Assembly (NCBI GenBank): GCA_964627455.1
Contig: CAZVKC010000018.1
Location: forward strand, 42,908-106,907
DNA length: 64,000 nt
Direction of reading: 5' to 3'
Origin: F-183 sp964627455
GTDB taxonomy: Bacteria; Acidobacteriota; Terriglobia; Bryobacterales; Bryobacteraceae
A program made the position numbers and the translations under genes. The notes beneath the pieces are model-generated. The model was not told the origin of the DNA. It ran no database searches and was given only the letters and a program-made list of their open reading frames with translations. Below, in pieces: positions 26,108 to 34,267 of the stretch (its first letter is position 1; every line of letters begins with the position of its first letter).

Positions 26108-29100
26108 ATGAAACGTATCGGCCTGGCAATTCTACTCACTCTGTGGACCGCGTCTGCCCAGACGGATACCGGCCTCATCACTGGCTTCATCACTGACCCG
26201 TCGGGTTCCGCCATCGCCGGCGCCGCGATCTCGCTGCGCAATCCCGACACCGGCCAGTCCTACTCCGCCACCAGCAGCGAATCCGGCAGCTACACCATCA
26301 GCGCCGTGGTCCGCGGCACCTACGATCTCGAGGTCACAGCCAGGGGATTCGCCAAGGCGAAGCAGAAAGGCGTCGTCGTTAACGTCGGAGCGCGCCTGCA
26401 GGCCGACATCGCGCTCAAGATCGGCGATGTCGCCGAAGTTGTCGACGTCACCGCCGCAGCGCCGCTGCTCGAATCCCAAAGTTCATCGGTCGGACAGGTC
26501 GTCGAAAACAAAGCCGTCGTCACGCTGCCCCTCAACGGCCGCAACTACTCATCGCTCGCGCTGCTGATGCCCGGCGCGTCGCCGAATCCGGGATCCCGCG
26601 CCACGGACGGCTTCAGCCTCAACGGGCAGCGTACGTTCCAGAACGTGTATCTCGTCGACGGCGTCGACAACAACAACTACATTCTCGGCGTCGATACCGC
26701 GTCCACGCAGGCGCTGCGGCCGTCGATCGACGCAATCCAGGAATTCAAGGTCGATAGCGCGAGCTACAGCGCCGAGTTCGGACGCGCGGCCGGCGGCGTG
26801 ATCAGCGTCTCGATCAAGTCCGGAACCAATGCGTTCCGCGGCAGCGTCTTCGAGTTCCTGCGCAACGACAAACTGGACGCCAACAATTTCTTCTCCAACC
26901 GCGCGAGGCTCAATCGCCCGCCGCTGCGCCGCAATCAGTTCGGTGGAACTCTCGGTGGACCGATCCGCAAAGACTCGACCTTCTTCTTCGTCAGCTATCA
27001 AGGAACGCTCGTGCGCCAGGCCCGCACGTCAACCACCACCGTTCCGCTCGCTGGCGTCGCGCAGGGTAACTTCGGAGCCGTGAATGTCTACGATCCCCTG
27101 CAGGTTTCAGGAGGCGTCCGGCAGCAGTTCGCCAACAACGTGATTCCGGCGAACCGTCTGGATCCCGTCGGCGCCAAACTCGCTGCTCTCTATCCCGGAG
27201 CGAACCTCGCCGGCGCCGTCAACAACTATGTCTCTAACGTCGGCATCAGCGACAACGATCATCAGGGCGACGCGCGACTCGACCACAAGCTCACATCGAA
27301 GGACAGCATCTTCGTGCGCGCCGGAGTCAACCAGCGCGAGATCAATACCGGACCGTTCTTTGCAGCCCCGGGACACGGCGGCAACGGCTTCAACGACTAT
27401 CCACTCCTGCAGAAACCACAAGCGTGGAGCGTCGTCGGCAACTGGACCCGCATCTTCTCCGGCGCCTTCGTCAACGAGTTCCGCACAGGCTTCACGCGCA
27501 ACGAGTCCGATCAGCTAACTCCGTCCGCTTCGTCGCTGTACGAAAGCTTCGGCATCAAGGGCGTGCCGGCAACACCCGGCCTTACAGGTCTTCCGCAAAT
27601 CACCGTCGCGGGTTTCGCCTCGCTCGGCGACCGCACGTTCGCGCCGAACCCCAAGCGCACCGGCGTGTACCAGTTGATCGACAACGCCAGTTGGATCCGC
27701 GGCAGCCACACCATCAAGTTCGGCTTCGATTCGCGCATGTCCAGCAACTTCGCCGGGACCTCGTCGAATTCGCGCGGCAACATCACCATCAACGGCCAGT
27801 TCACGGCGCGCACACCCGGCGCCGGCGCGGGATCCGCAATTGCCGACATGCTGCTGGGCCAGACCAGCAACGCGCAGTTGACCACGCTCCTCACCGGCAA
27901 CCTCATCAATCGCTACTACGGCTTCTTCGTCAACGACAGTTGGAAGGTGAACCGCAAGCTCACGCTCAACCTCGGCATCCGCTACGAACTGCAGTCCCCG
28001 ATCTACGAAGCCGACAACCTGCAGGGGAACTTCGACCTCGACCGCGCGAGCAGCACCTACGGCACCGTTGTCGCCGCGAAGAGCGGCGGCTATCTGCAGC
28101 GCGCGTTCTCAAACCTCGACAAGAACAACTGGGCGCCTCGCATCGGCCTGGCGTACCAGGTGACGCCCAAGACTGTGATCCGCGCCGCCACGGGCGTCTT
28201 CTACGGCGGCTGGGGCTATCAGGCGATCGGCAACCTTGGACCCAGCAATCCGCCATTCTTCCGCAACGTCAGCCTTGCTTCTTCCAACACTTCCGCCGTG
28301 TCGCTGATGGAACTGCGCAACGGCTTCCCGTCGGACATGCTTTCGCCGACGCGCCTTGTGAATCCGGCCGCCTTCGGCGTGCTCGCGGACTTCCCCATCT
28401 CCACGGTCTACCAGTGGAACATCTCGATCCAGCGTGAGTTGCCGAAGGATTTGGCAGTCACGGCTTCCTACGTCGGTTCCGGATCCAACTACCTGCCCGG
28501 CTACGTCGATATCAACGACGCGCTGCCCGGCGCTGGAGCCGTCAACGCACGCCGTCCCTTCCCAACGTATGGAGGCATCATTCTGAGTTCCGCTTTCGCC
28601 CACTCCACGTATCACTCGCTGCAGACGAAGCTCGAACGCCGCTTCACCAAAGGCGTTTCGATCCTGGGCTCCTACACTCTGGGCCACGGCATCGACAATT
28701 CGATCAACGGCGAGGACAGCGGCGCGGGCGCGGTCACACCGCAGAATCCTCGCGACTGGGCGTCGGAGAAGTCCTCTTCGGCAACCGATATCCGCCACCG
28801 GTTTGTGCTGAGCGGCATCTGGGACCTGCCCCGAATCAAAGGCGGCAACCCAATCGCACGAGGCATCGTCAATGGCTGGCAGGTGTCCGGCATCCTGACG
28901 CTGCAAACCGGAGTCCCGCTCACGCCCACTGTCACGCCGAATCCAGCCAACACGACAGGACCCGCACGCCCCAATCGTCTACAGGATGGCAACCTGCCCG
29001 ATTCCGAGCGCACGATCGACCGCTGGTTCGACCGCCTCGCCTTCGCGCCCGCCACGGCGTTTCAATACGGAAACTCCGGCCGGCACGTGATCCGCGCGCC

Positions 29101-29311
29101 CGGCATGAACAACCTCGACGCCACCGTGAATCGGAACTTCAAGCTCGGCGAACACCGCAACCTCGAGTTCCGCTGGGAGATGTACAACTTCACGAACACC
29201 GCGCAATTCGGGCGTCCGAACCTGGTCGTCAACCAGACCCAGGGAGGCACGATCACCGCCACGGCCATTCCGAACCGGCAGATGCAGTTGGGACTTCGAT
29301 TGTCATTTTGA
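26108..29311 (+). CDS. Oar-type TonB-dependent receptor (1067 residues)
   Basis: Signal peptide MKRIGLAILLTLWTASAQ, then a carboxypeptidase-regulatory-like beta-sandwich (about 20-100, GLITGFITDPSGSAIAGAAI), a plug domain (LPLNGRNYSSLALLMPG) and a long beta-barrel ending in the aromatic QLGLRLSF, the usual outer-membrane sorting end. This architecture is that of Oar/SusC-like outer-membrane transporters abundant in Acidobacteriota. The ligand is unknown, but the enolase-superfamily gene 19 bases downstream suggests a sugar or sugar acid. A TATATG box at 26091-26096 lies 11 bases before the ATG, implying a very short leader. Confidence 0.88.
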   Translation: MKRIGLAILLTLWTASAQTDTGLITGFITDPSGSAIAGAAISLRNPDTGQSYSATSSESGSYTISAVVRGTYDLEVTARGFAKAKQKGVVVNVGARLQADIALKIGDVAEVVDVTAAAPLLESQSSSVGQVVENKAVVTLPLNGRNYSSLALLMPGASPNPGSRATDGFSLNGQRTFQNVYLVDGVDNNNYILGVDTASTQALRPSIDAIQEFKVDSASYSAEFGRAAGGVISVSIKSGTNAFRGSVFEFLRNDKLDANNFFSNRARLNRPPLRRNQFGGTLGGPIRKDSTFFFVSYQGTLVRQARTSTTTVPLAGVAQGNFGAVNVYDPLQVSGGVRQQFANNVIPANRLDPVGAKLAALYPGANLAGAVNNYVSNVGISDNDHQGDARLDHKLTSKDSIFVRAGVNQREINTGPFFAAPGHGGNGFNDYPLLQKPQAWSVVGNWTRIFSGAFVNEFRTGFTRNESDQLTPSASSLYESFGIKGVPATPGLTGLPQITVAGFASLGDRTFAPNPKRTGVYQLIDNASWIRGSHTIKFGFDSRMSSNFAGTSSNSRGNITINGQFTARTPGAGAGSAIADMLLGQTSNAQLTTLLTGNLINRYYGFFVNDSWKVNRKLTLNLGIRYELQSPIYEADNLQGNFDLDRASSTYGTVVAAKSGGYLQRAFSNLDKNNWAPRIGLAYQVTPKTVIRAATGVFYGGWGYQAIGNLGPSNPPFFRNVSLASSNTSAVSLMELRNGFPSDMLSPTRLVNPAAFGVLADFPISTVYQWNISIQRELPKDLAVTASYVGSGSNYLPGYVDINDALPGAGAVNARRPFPTYGGIILSSAFAHSTYHSLQTKLERRFTKGVSILGSYTLGHGIDNSINGEDSGAGAVTPQNPRDWASEKSSSATDIRHRFVLSGIWDLPRIKGGNPIARGIVNGWQVSGILTLQTGVPLTPTVTPNPANTTGPARPNRLQDGNLPDSERTIDRWFDRLAFAPATAFQYGNSGRHVIRAPGMNNLDATVNRNFKLGEHRNLEFRWEMYNFTNTAQFGRPNLVVNQTQGGTITATAIPNRQMQLGLRLSF

Positions 29312-29330
29312 ACCCGGAGGACGCTTGTCG

Positions 29331-30548
29331 ATGTTGCAACGTCGTGATTTTCTGAGAACCGCAACCCTTGCGGCACTGCCGTTCTTCACCCGATATGAGC
29401 GGCTCATCGCAGCCGATCGTGGCAAGGTGAAAATCACCGGCATCCGCATGAAGCCGGTCTCCGGCGTCGGGCACACGCTCATCCGCATCGACACGGATGC
29501 GGGCGTTTCCGGCTACGGCGAATCCGGCGTCACGGGCGCGATGATGAAGGCCTGGCTCGAGCGCTATCAACCACTGCTCATCGGGCAGGATCCGCTGTCG
29601 ATCCAGGTCCACTTCTTCCGCATGTCGACGCTGATGCATACCTACATGGCCAGCGCACCGGCATTGAGCGGCATCGACATGGCGCTGTGGGATCTCGCCG
29701 GCAAGCTGCGCAACGAACCCGTGTACCAACTCCTCGGCGGACCCTTCCGCGAACAGGTCCCGATCTTCATCAACTCCGAGCCGCGCAACATGCTCGACAA
29801 GGGTTCGGTGAAAGCGTGGGCCGATCAGTTCAAGGCCATTGGACAAGGCTTCCGCGCAGCGAAGGTCAACACCACGGGCGCGCTCGGCATGCCGATGGGC
29901 CGCTACATTCCGACGCTTACCGCGGTCGAACTCAACAAGATCGGAACCGCATTTCAGAACATCCGCGAGGCGCTCGGACCCGAGTACGACATCATGGTGC
30001 ATTGCCACAACGAGTTCGACCTGCCCACGGCGAAAGGCATCGCGCGAGTGGTGGAAGGCATCCAGCCCAAGTGGTTCGAGGACCCGCTGCCGCCGCCGTT
30101 TTCCGATAGCTGGGTGGCGCTCAAGCGCGAGTGCCGCGTCCCACTGCTCACTGGCGAAAAGCTGGAGATGACCACCGGCTTCTATCCGTTCCTCAAAGAG
30201 CAGGCCGTCGACTTCATCTATCCCGACATCGCGTTCTGCGGCGGCATCACATCGATCATGAAGATCGCGAACCTCGCCGCGCAGTATCGCATCCCGGTCG
30301 CGACTCACAATGTCGGAGGCATCCTGCTGACGATGTCGTCGATTCACTTCGGCCTGTCGATTCATGATTTCCTGACCAGCGAAGCGCGCCTGGGCGGCCG
30401 CCAGGACATTCTCGTGATGGCGAAGAATCCGCCCGTGATCAAAGGCGGATTCGCGCAGCGGCCCGAAGGTCCGGGGCTCGGCGTCGAACTCGATGATGCC
30501 GGCGTGCGTGTGTGGCAACGCGACGGCGATCCCACCGATTGGGTCTAA
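29331..30548 (+). CDS. Tat-exported mandelate racemase/muconate lactonizing enzyme-family dehydratase
   Basis: 405 residues from ATG 29331, preceded by GGAGG ten bases upstream; a TTG at 29325 is an alternative. A twin-arginine leader QRRDFLRTATLAALPFF suggests export. The enolase-superfamily body has VSGYGESGV, MALWDLAGKL, KVNTTGALGMP with the catalytic Lys region, WFEDPLPPPF, LTGEKL and VATHNVGGI. At the first metal position it reads VHCHNEFDLPTA, the HCH variant of one dehydratase clade, where galactonate dehydratase has Asp-Phe-His. It probably dehydrates a sugar acid. It follows the Oar receptor and overlaps the convergent exonuclease stop by four bases. Confidence 0.78.
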   Translation: MLQRRDFLRTATLAALPFFTRYERLIAADRGKVKITGIRMKPVSGVGHTLIRIDTDAGVSGYGESGVTGAMMKAWLERYQPLLIGQDPLSIQVHFFRMSTLMHTYMASAPALSGIDMALWDLAGKLRNEPVYQLLGGPFREQVPIFINSEPRNMLDKGSVKAWADQFKAIGQGFRAAKVNTTGALGMPMGRYIPTLTAVELNKIGTAFQNIREALGPEYDIMVHCHNEFDLPTAKGIARVVEGIQPKWFEDPLPPPFSDSWVALKRECRVPLLTGEKLEMTTGFYPFLKEQAVDFIYPDIAFCGGITSIMKIANLAAQYRIPVATHNVGGILLTMSSIHFGLSIHDFLTSEARLGGRQDILVMAKNPPVIKGGFAQRPEGPGLGVELDDAGVRVWQRDGDPTDWV

Positions 30549-31213
30549 GCCGGCTTTTCGGGGGCGTATTCTTCCGTGACACCGTCCAGCGTCACGCGTC
30601 CAACGGCCGTGGCCACGCGCAGCAATCGCAGGAAAATCTGCGCAGTCAGAAATGCGTCGCCGCCCGCAGTGTGGCGGTCGTGCGGCACGATGCCGAACAT
30701 CTCGCACAGCGCATCCAAAGAAAAACCCTTCGCCGTCTCGCGACCCGCAAACCCGCCGTCATCCTGCAAATGCAGCGTCAGCGCCATCGTATCCAGAGCC
30801 ATGTTTCGCAGGCGGAATCCGAAGTGCCGTTCGCAGGCGTAACCGATCGTCTCGACGTCGTGGCCGATGTGATGCCCCACGATCACGCCGTCCCGCAGAT
30901 AATCGAGAAACAGCAGCAGCGCCTCCTTCTCCTCGATGCCGGCCGCGATGGATTCATCGCGCGTGATGCCGTGCACCGTCACCGACGCGTTGTTGTAGGC
31001 GATCCGCACCATCGCTTCGAAAGAGTCCTCGAGTACGATCTCACCATCGCGCACCGCCACGGCGCCAATCGTGATGATGCGGTCGCGACGCGGATCGAGT
31101 CCGGTCGTCTCGGTGTCGAGTACGACGAACCGCACGTCACGCACCGGCGTCTGCGGGGTCCAGGTATCCGGACGCTCGAAGGACGCGTGATAGCGATCGA
31201 CCGCCGTCAGCAT
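30545..31213 (-). CDS. DnaQ-like 3'-5' exonuclease domain protein
   Basis: 222 residues from ATG 31213; the frame is open further but the upstream part lies inside the next gene. Exo I is FVVLDTETTGLDPRRD, Exo II VGHHIGHDVETIG and Exo III HTAGGDAFLTAQI, so the acidic residues of DEDDh exonucleases are present. It overlaps the DUF294 gene upstream by seven bases, an arrangement I know from other bacteria, where a DUF294 nucleotidyltransferase-like protein and a DnaQ-like exonuclease occur together. It could be a nucleotide or RNA exonuclease instead of a true polymerase III epsilon subunit. Confidence 0.82.
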   Translation of the reverse strand: MLTAVDRYHASFERPDTWTPQTPVRDVRFVVLDTETTGLDPRRDRIITIGAVAVRDGEIVLEDSFEAMVRIAYNNASVTVHGITRDESIAAGIEEKEALLLFLDYLRDGVIVGHHIGHDVETIGYACERHFGFRLRNMALDTMALTLHLQDDGGFAGRETAKGFSLDALCEMFGIVPHDRHTAGGDAFLTAQIFLRLLRVATAVGRVTLDGVTEEYAPEKPA

Positions 31214-32769
31214 GGCGTGACGCTCAAATGTTTCGCGACCGTGAACTCCAGCAGCCGCTCGATCGACGTGAACATCGTCTTCAGCAATCGTTGTTCGAGT
31301 TTCGACAGCTTGCGCGACTCGATCAGCGGACCGCCCGCATGCATCTGAAAGTACACCGCCGCGCGAAACGCTTCCGCTGCTTCGCGAAAGAGCGGCGCAT
31401 CTCCGGGATGCAATTCGGTTTCCGCCAACCGCAACCGGTCGAGCGTACTCACGCAATCCATCCGTCCGCCCGCCGCCAGTGCGAAGACACGCGCCGCGCC
31501 GGCTATCGGGGAAATCGCGGTCTCGCGGATGTTGAATGTATCCCGCCGCGCGCCGTCCCAATCGAGCACTAAACCCTGAAAGAACGTCAGCGGCGGCAGG
31601 TTCGCCAGCGTGTCGTTGGCGAGCAGCGGAATCGCGACCTCATGTTCGCGCAGTTCGCGCCGCACGCACGCGCGGATCTCATCGAGAATCGCCGGATCCC
31701 CGCCGACCAGCGCGCAATCGAACATCGTGCGCCGCAAGTACAGTTCCCCGCTCAGCGGATTGCGGATCGTTTCCTCAAACGCACGCAGGCACGACGAGAG
31801 CGACATCACCGGTCCAAATCCGCTGGGCCACGAACCGCCCGAAACCGCATCAACCTGTTCGCCGCCGTCGGAAACCAGCGCGAGCAACGCAGCGCCGCTC
31901 GATTGTGGATCCGCCGTCAGCATCAACTCCCCACGCGCGGCCCGGCCAAATAACAGCCACGCGTGACGCCGCCCGTTCAACGGCGCGCGCATCCGTGTCT
32001 GCGCAGACGCCACCGTCGCAGCGAAATTCAGCAGCAGGCAGTCATCGACATCTGCAGGTTGCGCCAGCGCAGCGAGCGTGATCTCCTGCAATCGCTGCAG
32101 CAGCACCGACTCTTCCATTGGACTCTTCGCCTCACGCAGACGCCGCAACAACGCCGGAGGATTCGCGCCGCAAAACAGCGCGAGATCCGCAGCCGTGACG
32201 CCCATCGCCGTTTCCTCAGCACCCGCGCGAACCATCGTCCGCATCAACTCGCGAGTCGTAATGCAGGAATCCGCACCAGCAGCCCCAGGCGCAAAAAACT
32301 CCAACGGAGGCAGCGGGGCATCCAACCACGACGTCCGCCCAAAGCCACGCATCCCGGTCACCGAAACATGCGCCTTCACGAACTGCTGCAAAGCCGGATG
32401 TCCCGGAATCAACGCCGCAAACTGCGCCGCGGAAACACCGTACAGAATGACGTCGCTGGCCGTCCGCGCGCTGTACTTCGGCGGCGCCACGGCGTCACCT
32501 GCGAATCGTTCGATGCCCAGAACATCGCCCTCGCCTTTGACGTCGAGCAGGCGTTCCTCGAGGTCCAGCAGTTCCACCTGCCCCTGCTGCACGACCCACA
32601 CCAGTGGACCGAATGCCCCGCCCTGCTCGAATATGTACTCTTCCGATTCATGAAACTTCACGCGCCCGCTAGCCGCGAGTTCCAGTAAATCGGGCGCGGG
32701 AAGCGAATCGAAGGGCGCATGCCGAACCAGGAAGTCGGCCACGCGATGTCGGATTACGGATGTATTCAT
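31207..32769 (-). CDS. Cyclic-nucleotide-binding-like/DUF294 nucleotidyltransferase-like protein
   Basis: 520 residues from ATG 32769 (ATG 32799 gives ten more residues). The N-terminus is cNMP-binding-like (FHESEEYIFEQGGAFGPLVWVVQQGQVEL). The middle should be the DUF294/GlnD-like nucleotidyltransferase, seen as RRHAWLLFGRAARGELMLT. Normal members have G-S and T-D-x-D at the active site; here the equivalent residues read FGR and TADPQSS, so catalysis is doubtful. The C-terminal DUF294 helical domain follows (LSKLEQRLLKTMFTSI). It precedes and overlaps the exonuclease gene and probably works with it. Confidence 0.72.
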   Translation of the reverse strand: MNTSVIRHRVADFLVRHAPFDSLPAPDLLELAASGRVKFHESEEYIFEQGGAFGPLVWVVQQGQVELLDLEERLLDVKGEGDVLGIERFAGDAVAPPKYSARTASDVILYGVSAAQFAALIPGHPALQQFVKAHVSVTGMRGFGRTSWLDAPLPPLEFFAPGAAGADSCITTRELMRTMVRAGAEETAMGVTAADLALFCGANPPALLRRLREAKSPMEESVLLQRLQEITLAALAQPADVDDCLLLNFAATVASAQTRMRAPLNGRRHAWLLFGRAARGELMLTADPQSSGAALLALVSDGGEQVDAVSGGSWPSGFGPVMSLSSCLRAFEETIRNPLSGELYLRRTMFDCALVGGDPAILDEIRACVRRELREHEVAIPLLANDTLANLPPLTFFQGLVLDWDGARRDTFNIRETAISPIAGAARVFALAAGGRMDCVSTLDRLRLAETELHPGDAPLFREAAEAFRAAVYFQMHAGGPLIESRKLSKLEQRLLKTMFTSIERLLEFTVAKHLSVTPC

Positions 32770-32925
32770 CTCGGCAGGCAGAAGCAGCAATGTCGGCATC
32801 GGGCGGCCCGCCGGGACGTGGGGATAAGATCGGGTGCTGCAGAGAAACGGGGCAGCACACCGCAAGCCGTCCCGCTAGTATACACTGCGCGGCGGCTGGC
32901 GCCGTTACGACAGGAAAGTCCCCGC

Positions 32926-33612
32926 CTACCTGGCGTCGACCGCAAACCGGTAGCGGCCTACCGTGCTGGAACGGCCATCCGGCAGGGTTGCCTCCAACAT
33001 CGCCTGCATCACCTCGCCGCGCTGGAGCACGCTCGCCGGAACTCCCACGCCCAGCGATTCCTGACCCGCTCCGGCCGGCTGCTGCTGCCGCCACACACGC
33101 ACGCCGCTGGGATCATCGATCTCCAGCGAGAACACCGCCCCCGGCGGAACCTCGCGAATATCGAACGACAGGATGACGTACTGCGAGTGCAAGGGGATCA
33201 CGACGCGGTCCGCAGCAGCCGGATCTCCGCCGCCTCCCGCGCGCACCATCGTCAGGCTGTACACCGGCCCCGCGATCGCCGCCGCAGACGTGGACTGCTC
33301 TGCCAACGCCGGTTGCCGGCTCGCCTCACGCAGCCGGTACGCCTGCCATCCAGTCGTCACCGCCAGCATCGCCGCGACTGCGGCCCATGCGGGATGCCAC
33401 AGAAACCCACTCCGGCGGTGAACCCGTGGAGCCGCCGCGTCCTCACCCAATTCGCGCATCCCCGCGCGAAAGGTCTGTTCCAGTTCCACATCGGCGGCAC
33501 ACCGGGCGCACTCCACCAGATGCTCCTCGAACGCCTCGCGCACGGACTCCGGCAGATCCCCGGCAACGTAGCGGGGAATCAACGATTGCTCGGCAATGTG
33601 ATCGTGTTCCAA
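32926..33612 (-). CDS. Anti-sigma factor with zinc-binding HC2/ZAS domain
   Basis: 228 residues. The N-terminus carries the anti-sigma zinc motif HxxxCxxC as His31, Cys35, Cys38 in EEHLVECARCAAD. A transmembrane helix follows (PAWAAVAAMLAVTTGWQAY), then a periplasmic beta-rich domain. It starts 12 bases after the ECF sigma gene stop, the classic sigma/anti-sigma layout. It should hold the sigma factor inactive at the membrane until a periplasmic signal. The likely target includes the divergent CHAT gene. Confidence 0.82.
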   Translation of the reverse strand: MEHDHIAEQSLIPRYVAGDLPESVREAFEEHLVECARCAADVELEQTFRAGMRELGEDAAAPRVHRRSGFLWHPAWAAVAAMLAVTTGWQAYRLREASRQPALAEQSTSAAAIAGPVYSLTMVRAGGGGDPAAADRVVIPLHSQYVILSFDIREVPPGAVFSLEIDDPSGVRVWRQQQPAGAGQESLGVGVPASVLQRGEVMQAMLEATLPDGRSSTVGRYRFAVDAR

Positions 33613-33624
33613 AACGGCTTCTAC

Positions 33625-34218
33625 CTATTTAGTGATCCCAGTGGACGAATTATCCCGCCCGGACGGCAAATTTTCCAGCGCCGTGCGAAATCTCTGCCGG
33701 GCGCGGTACAGCACCCGGTTGAAATGCAGGCTCGACAACCCCAGGCTTTCGCAGATCGAATCCTTTGGCTCTTCGGCGACATAGAAACGGTACAGGATCT
33801 CGCGATCGCGTCCGAACAGGATCCCAGACAATACCCGTCGCACCACGCTTGCCGCATGCCCGGCTTCGACCGCCGCCCCGGCGTCTGCTCGCGGATCCGG
33901 CGTCTCGTCGATCTTCCCGTCCCAGGCGGTCTCCCGTTTGGCCTTCCGCAGAAACGCGATGCCCACGTTGCGCGCTGTCGATGCCACGAAACCCGCCAGC
34001 CGCTCCGGCTCGCGGATCTCTCCCGCACGAGCCTTTTCCAGCACCACGAGCAGCGTATCCTGCGTCAGGTCGTCGACCTCCGCGCGCAATCCCACCACCT
34101 GCCGCACGATACTTCGGACTCCCGCACGATACCGTTCCACCAGTTGCGCTTCGGCAGCCGGATCCCCGGAGCGAATCGCCGCCACCAGGGCGGCCGGATC
34201 TGCGCGCAGGGTCTCCAT
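33625..34218 (-). CDS. ECF-family RNA polymerase sigma factor
   Basis: 197 residues. Sigma-70 region 2 is seen in AEAQLVERYRAGVRSIVRQVVGLRAEVDDLTQDTLLVVLEKARAG and region 4 in KDSICESLGLSSLHFNRVLYRARQRFRTAL. The first residues are variable and the protein has no extra domain. It is co-transcribed with the anti-sigma gene. Its start is 49 bases from the start of the divergent CHAT protease, so both use a shared regulatory region. Confidence 0.88.
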   Translation of the reverse strand: METLRADPAALVAAIRSGDPAAEAQLVERYRAGVRSIVRQVVGLRAEVDDLTQDTLLVVLEKARAGEIREPERLAGFVASTARNVGIAFLRKAKRETAWDGKIDETPDPRADAGAAVEAGHAASVVRRVLSGILFGRDREILYRFYVAEEPKDSICESLGLSSLHFNRVLYRARQRFRTALENLPSGRDNSSTGITK

Positions 34219-34246
34219 CGCCCCGATTGTATCAGCGGCCTCCCGC

Positions 34247-34252
34247 TATAAT
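34247..34252 (+). promoter_or_regulatory. Candidate -10 box of the CHAT gene
   Basis: A perfect TATAAT lies 15 bases before the ATG of the CHAT protease gene in the short divergent region with the sigma gene. No good -35 TTGACA is found 16-18 bases upstream. If used, the transcript would have a leader of only a few bases. Confidence 0.35.
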
Positions 34253-34267
34253 GGCGAAATCACTGCG

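Noticed and set aside
32834..32858. GTGCTGC...GCAGCAC hairpin after the anti-sigma gene
   Set aside because: Seven-base stem with a long loop and no T-run; too weak to call a terminator.
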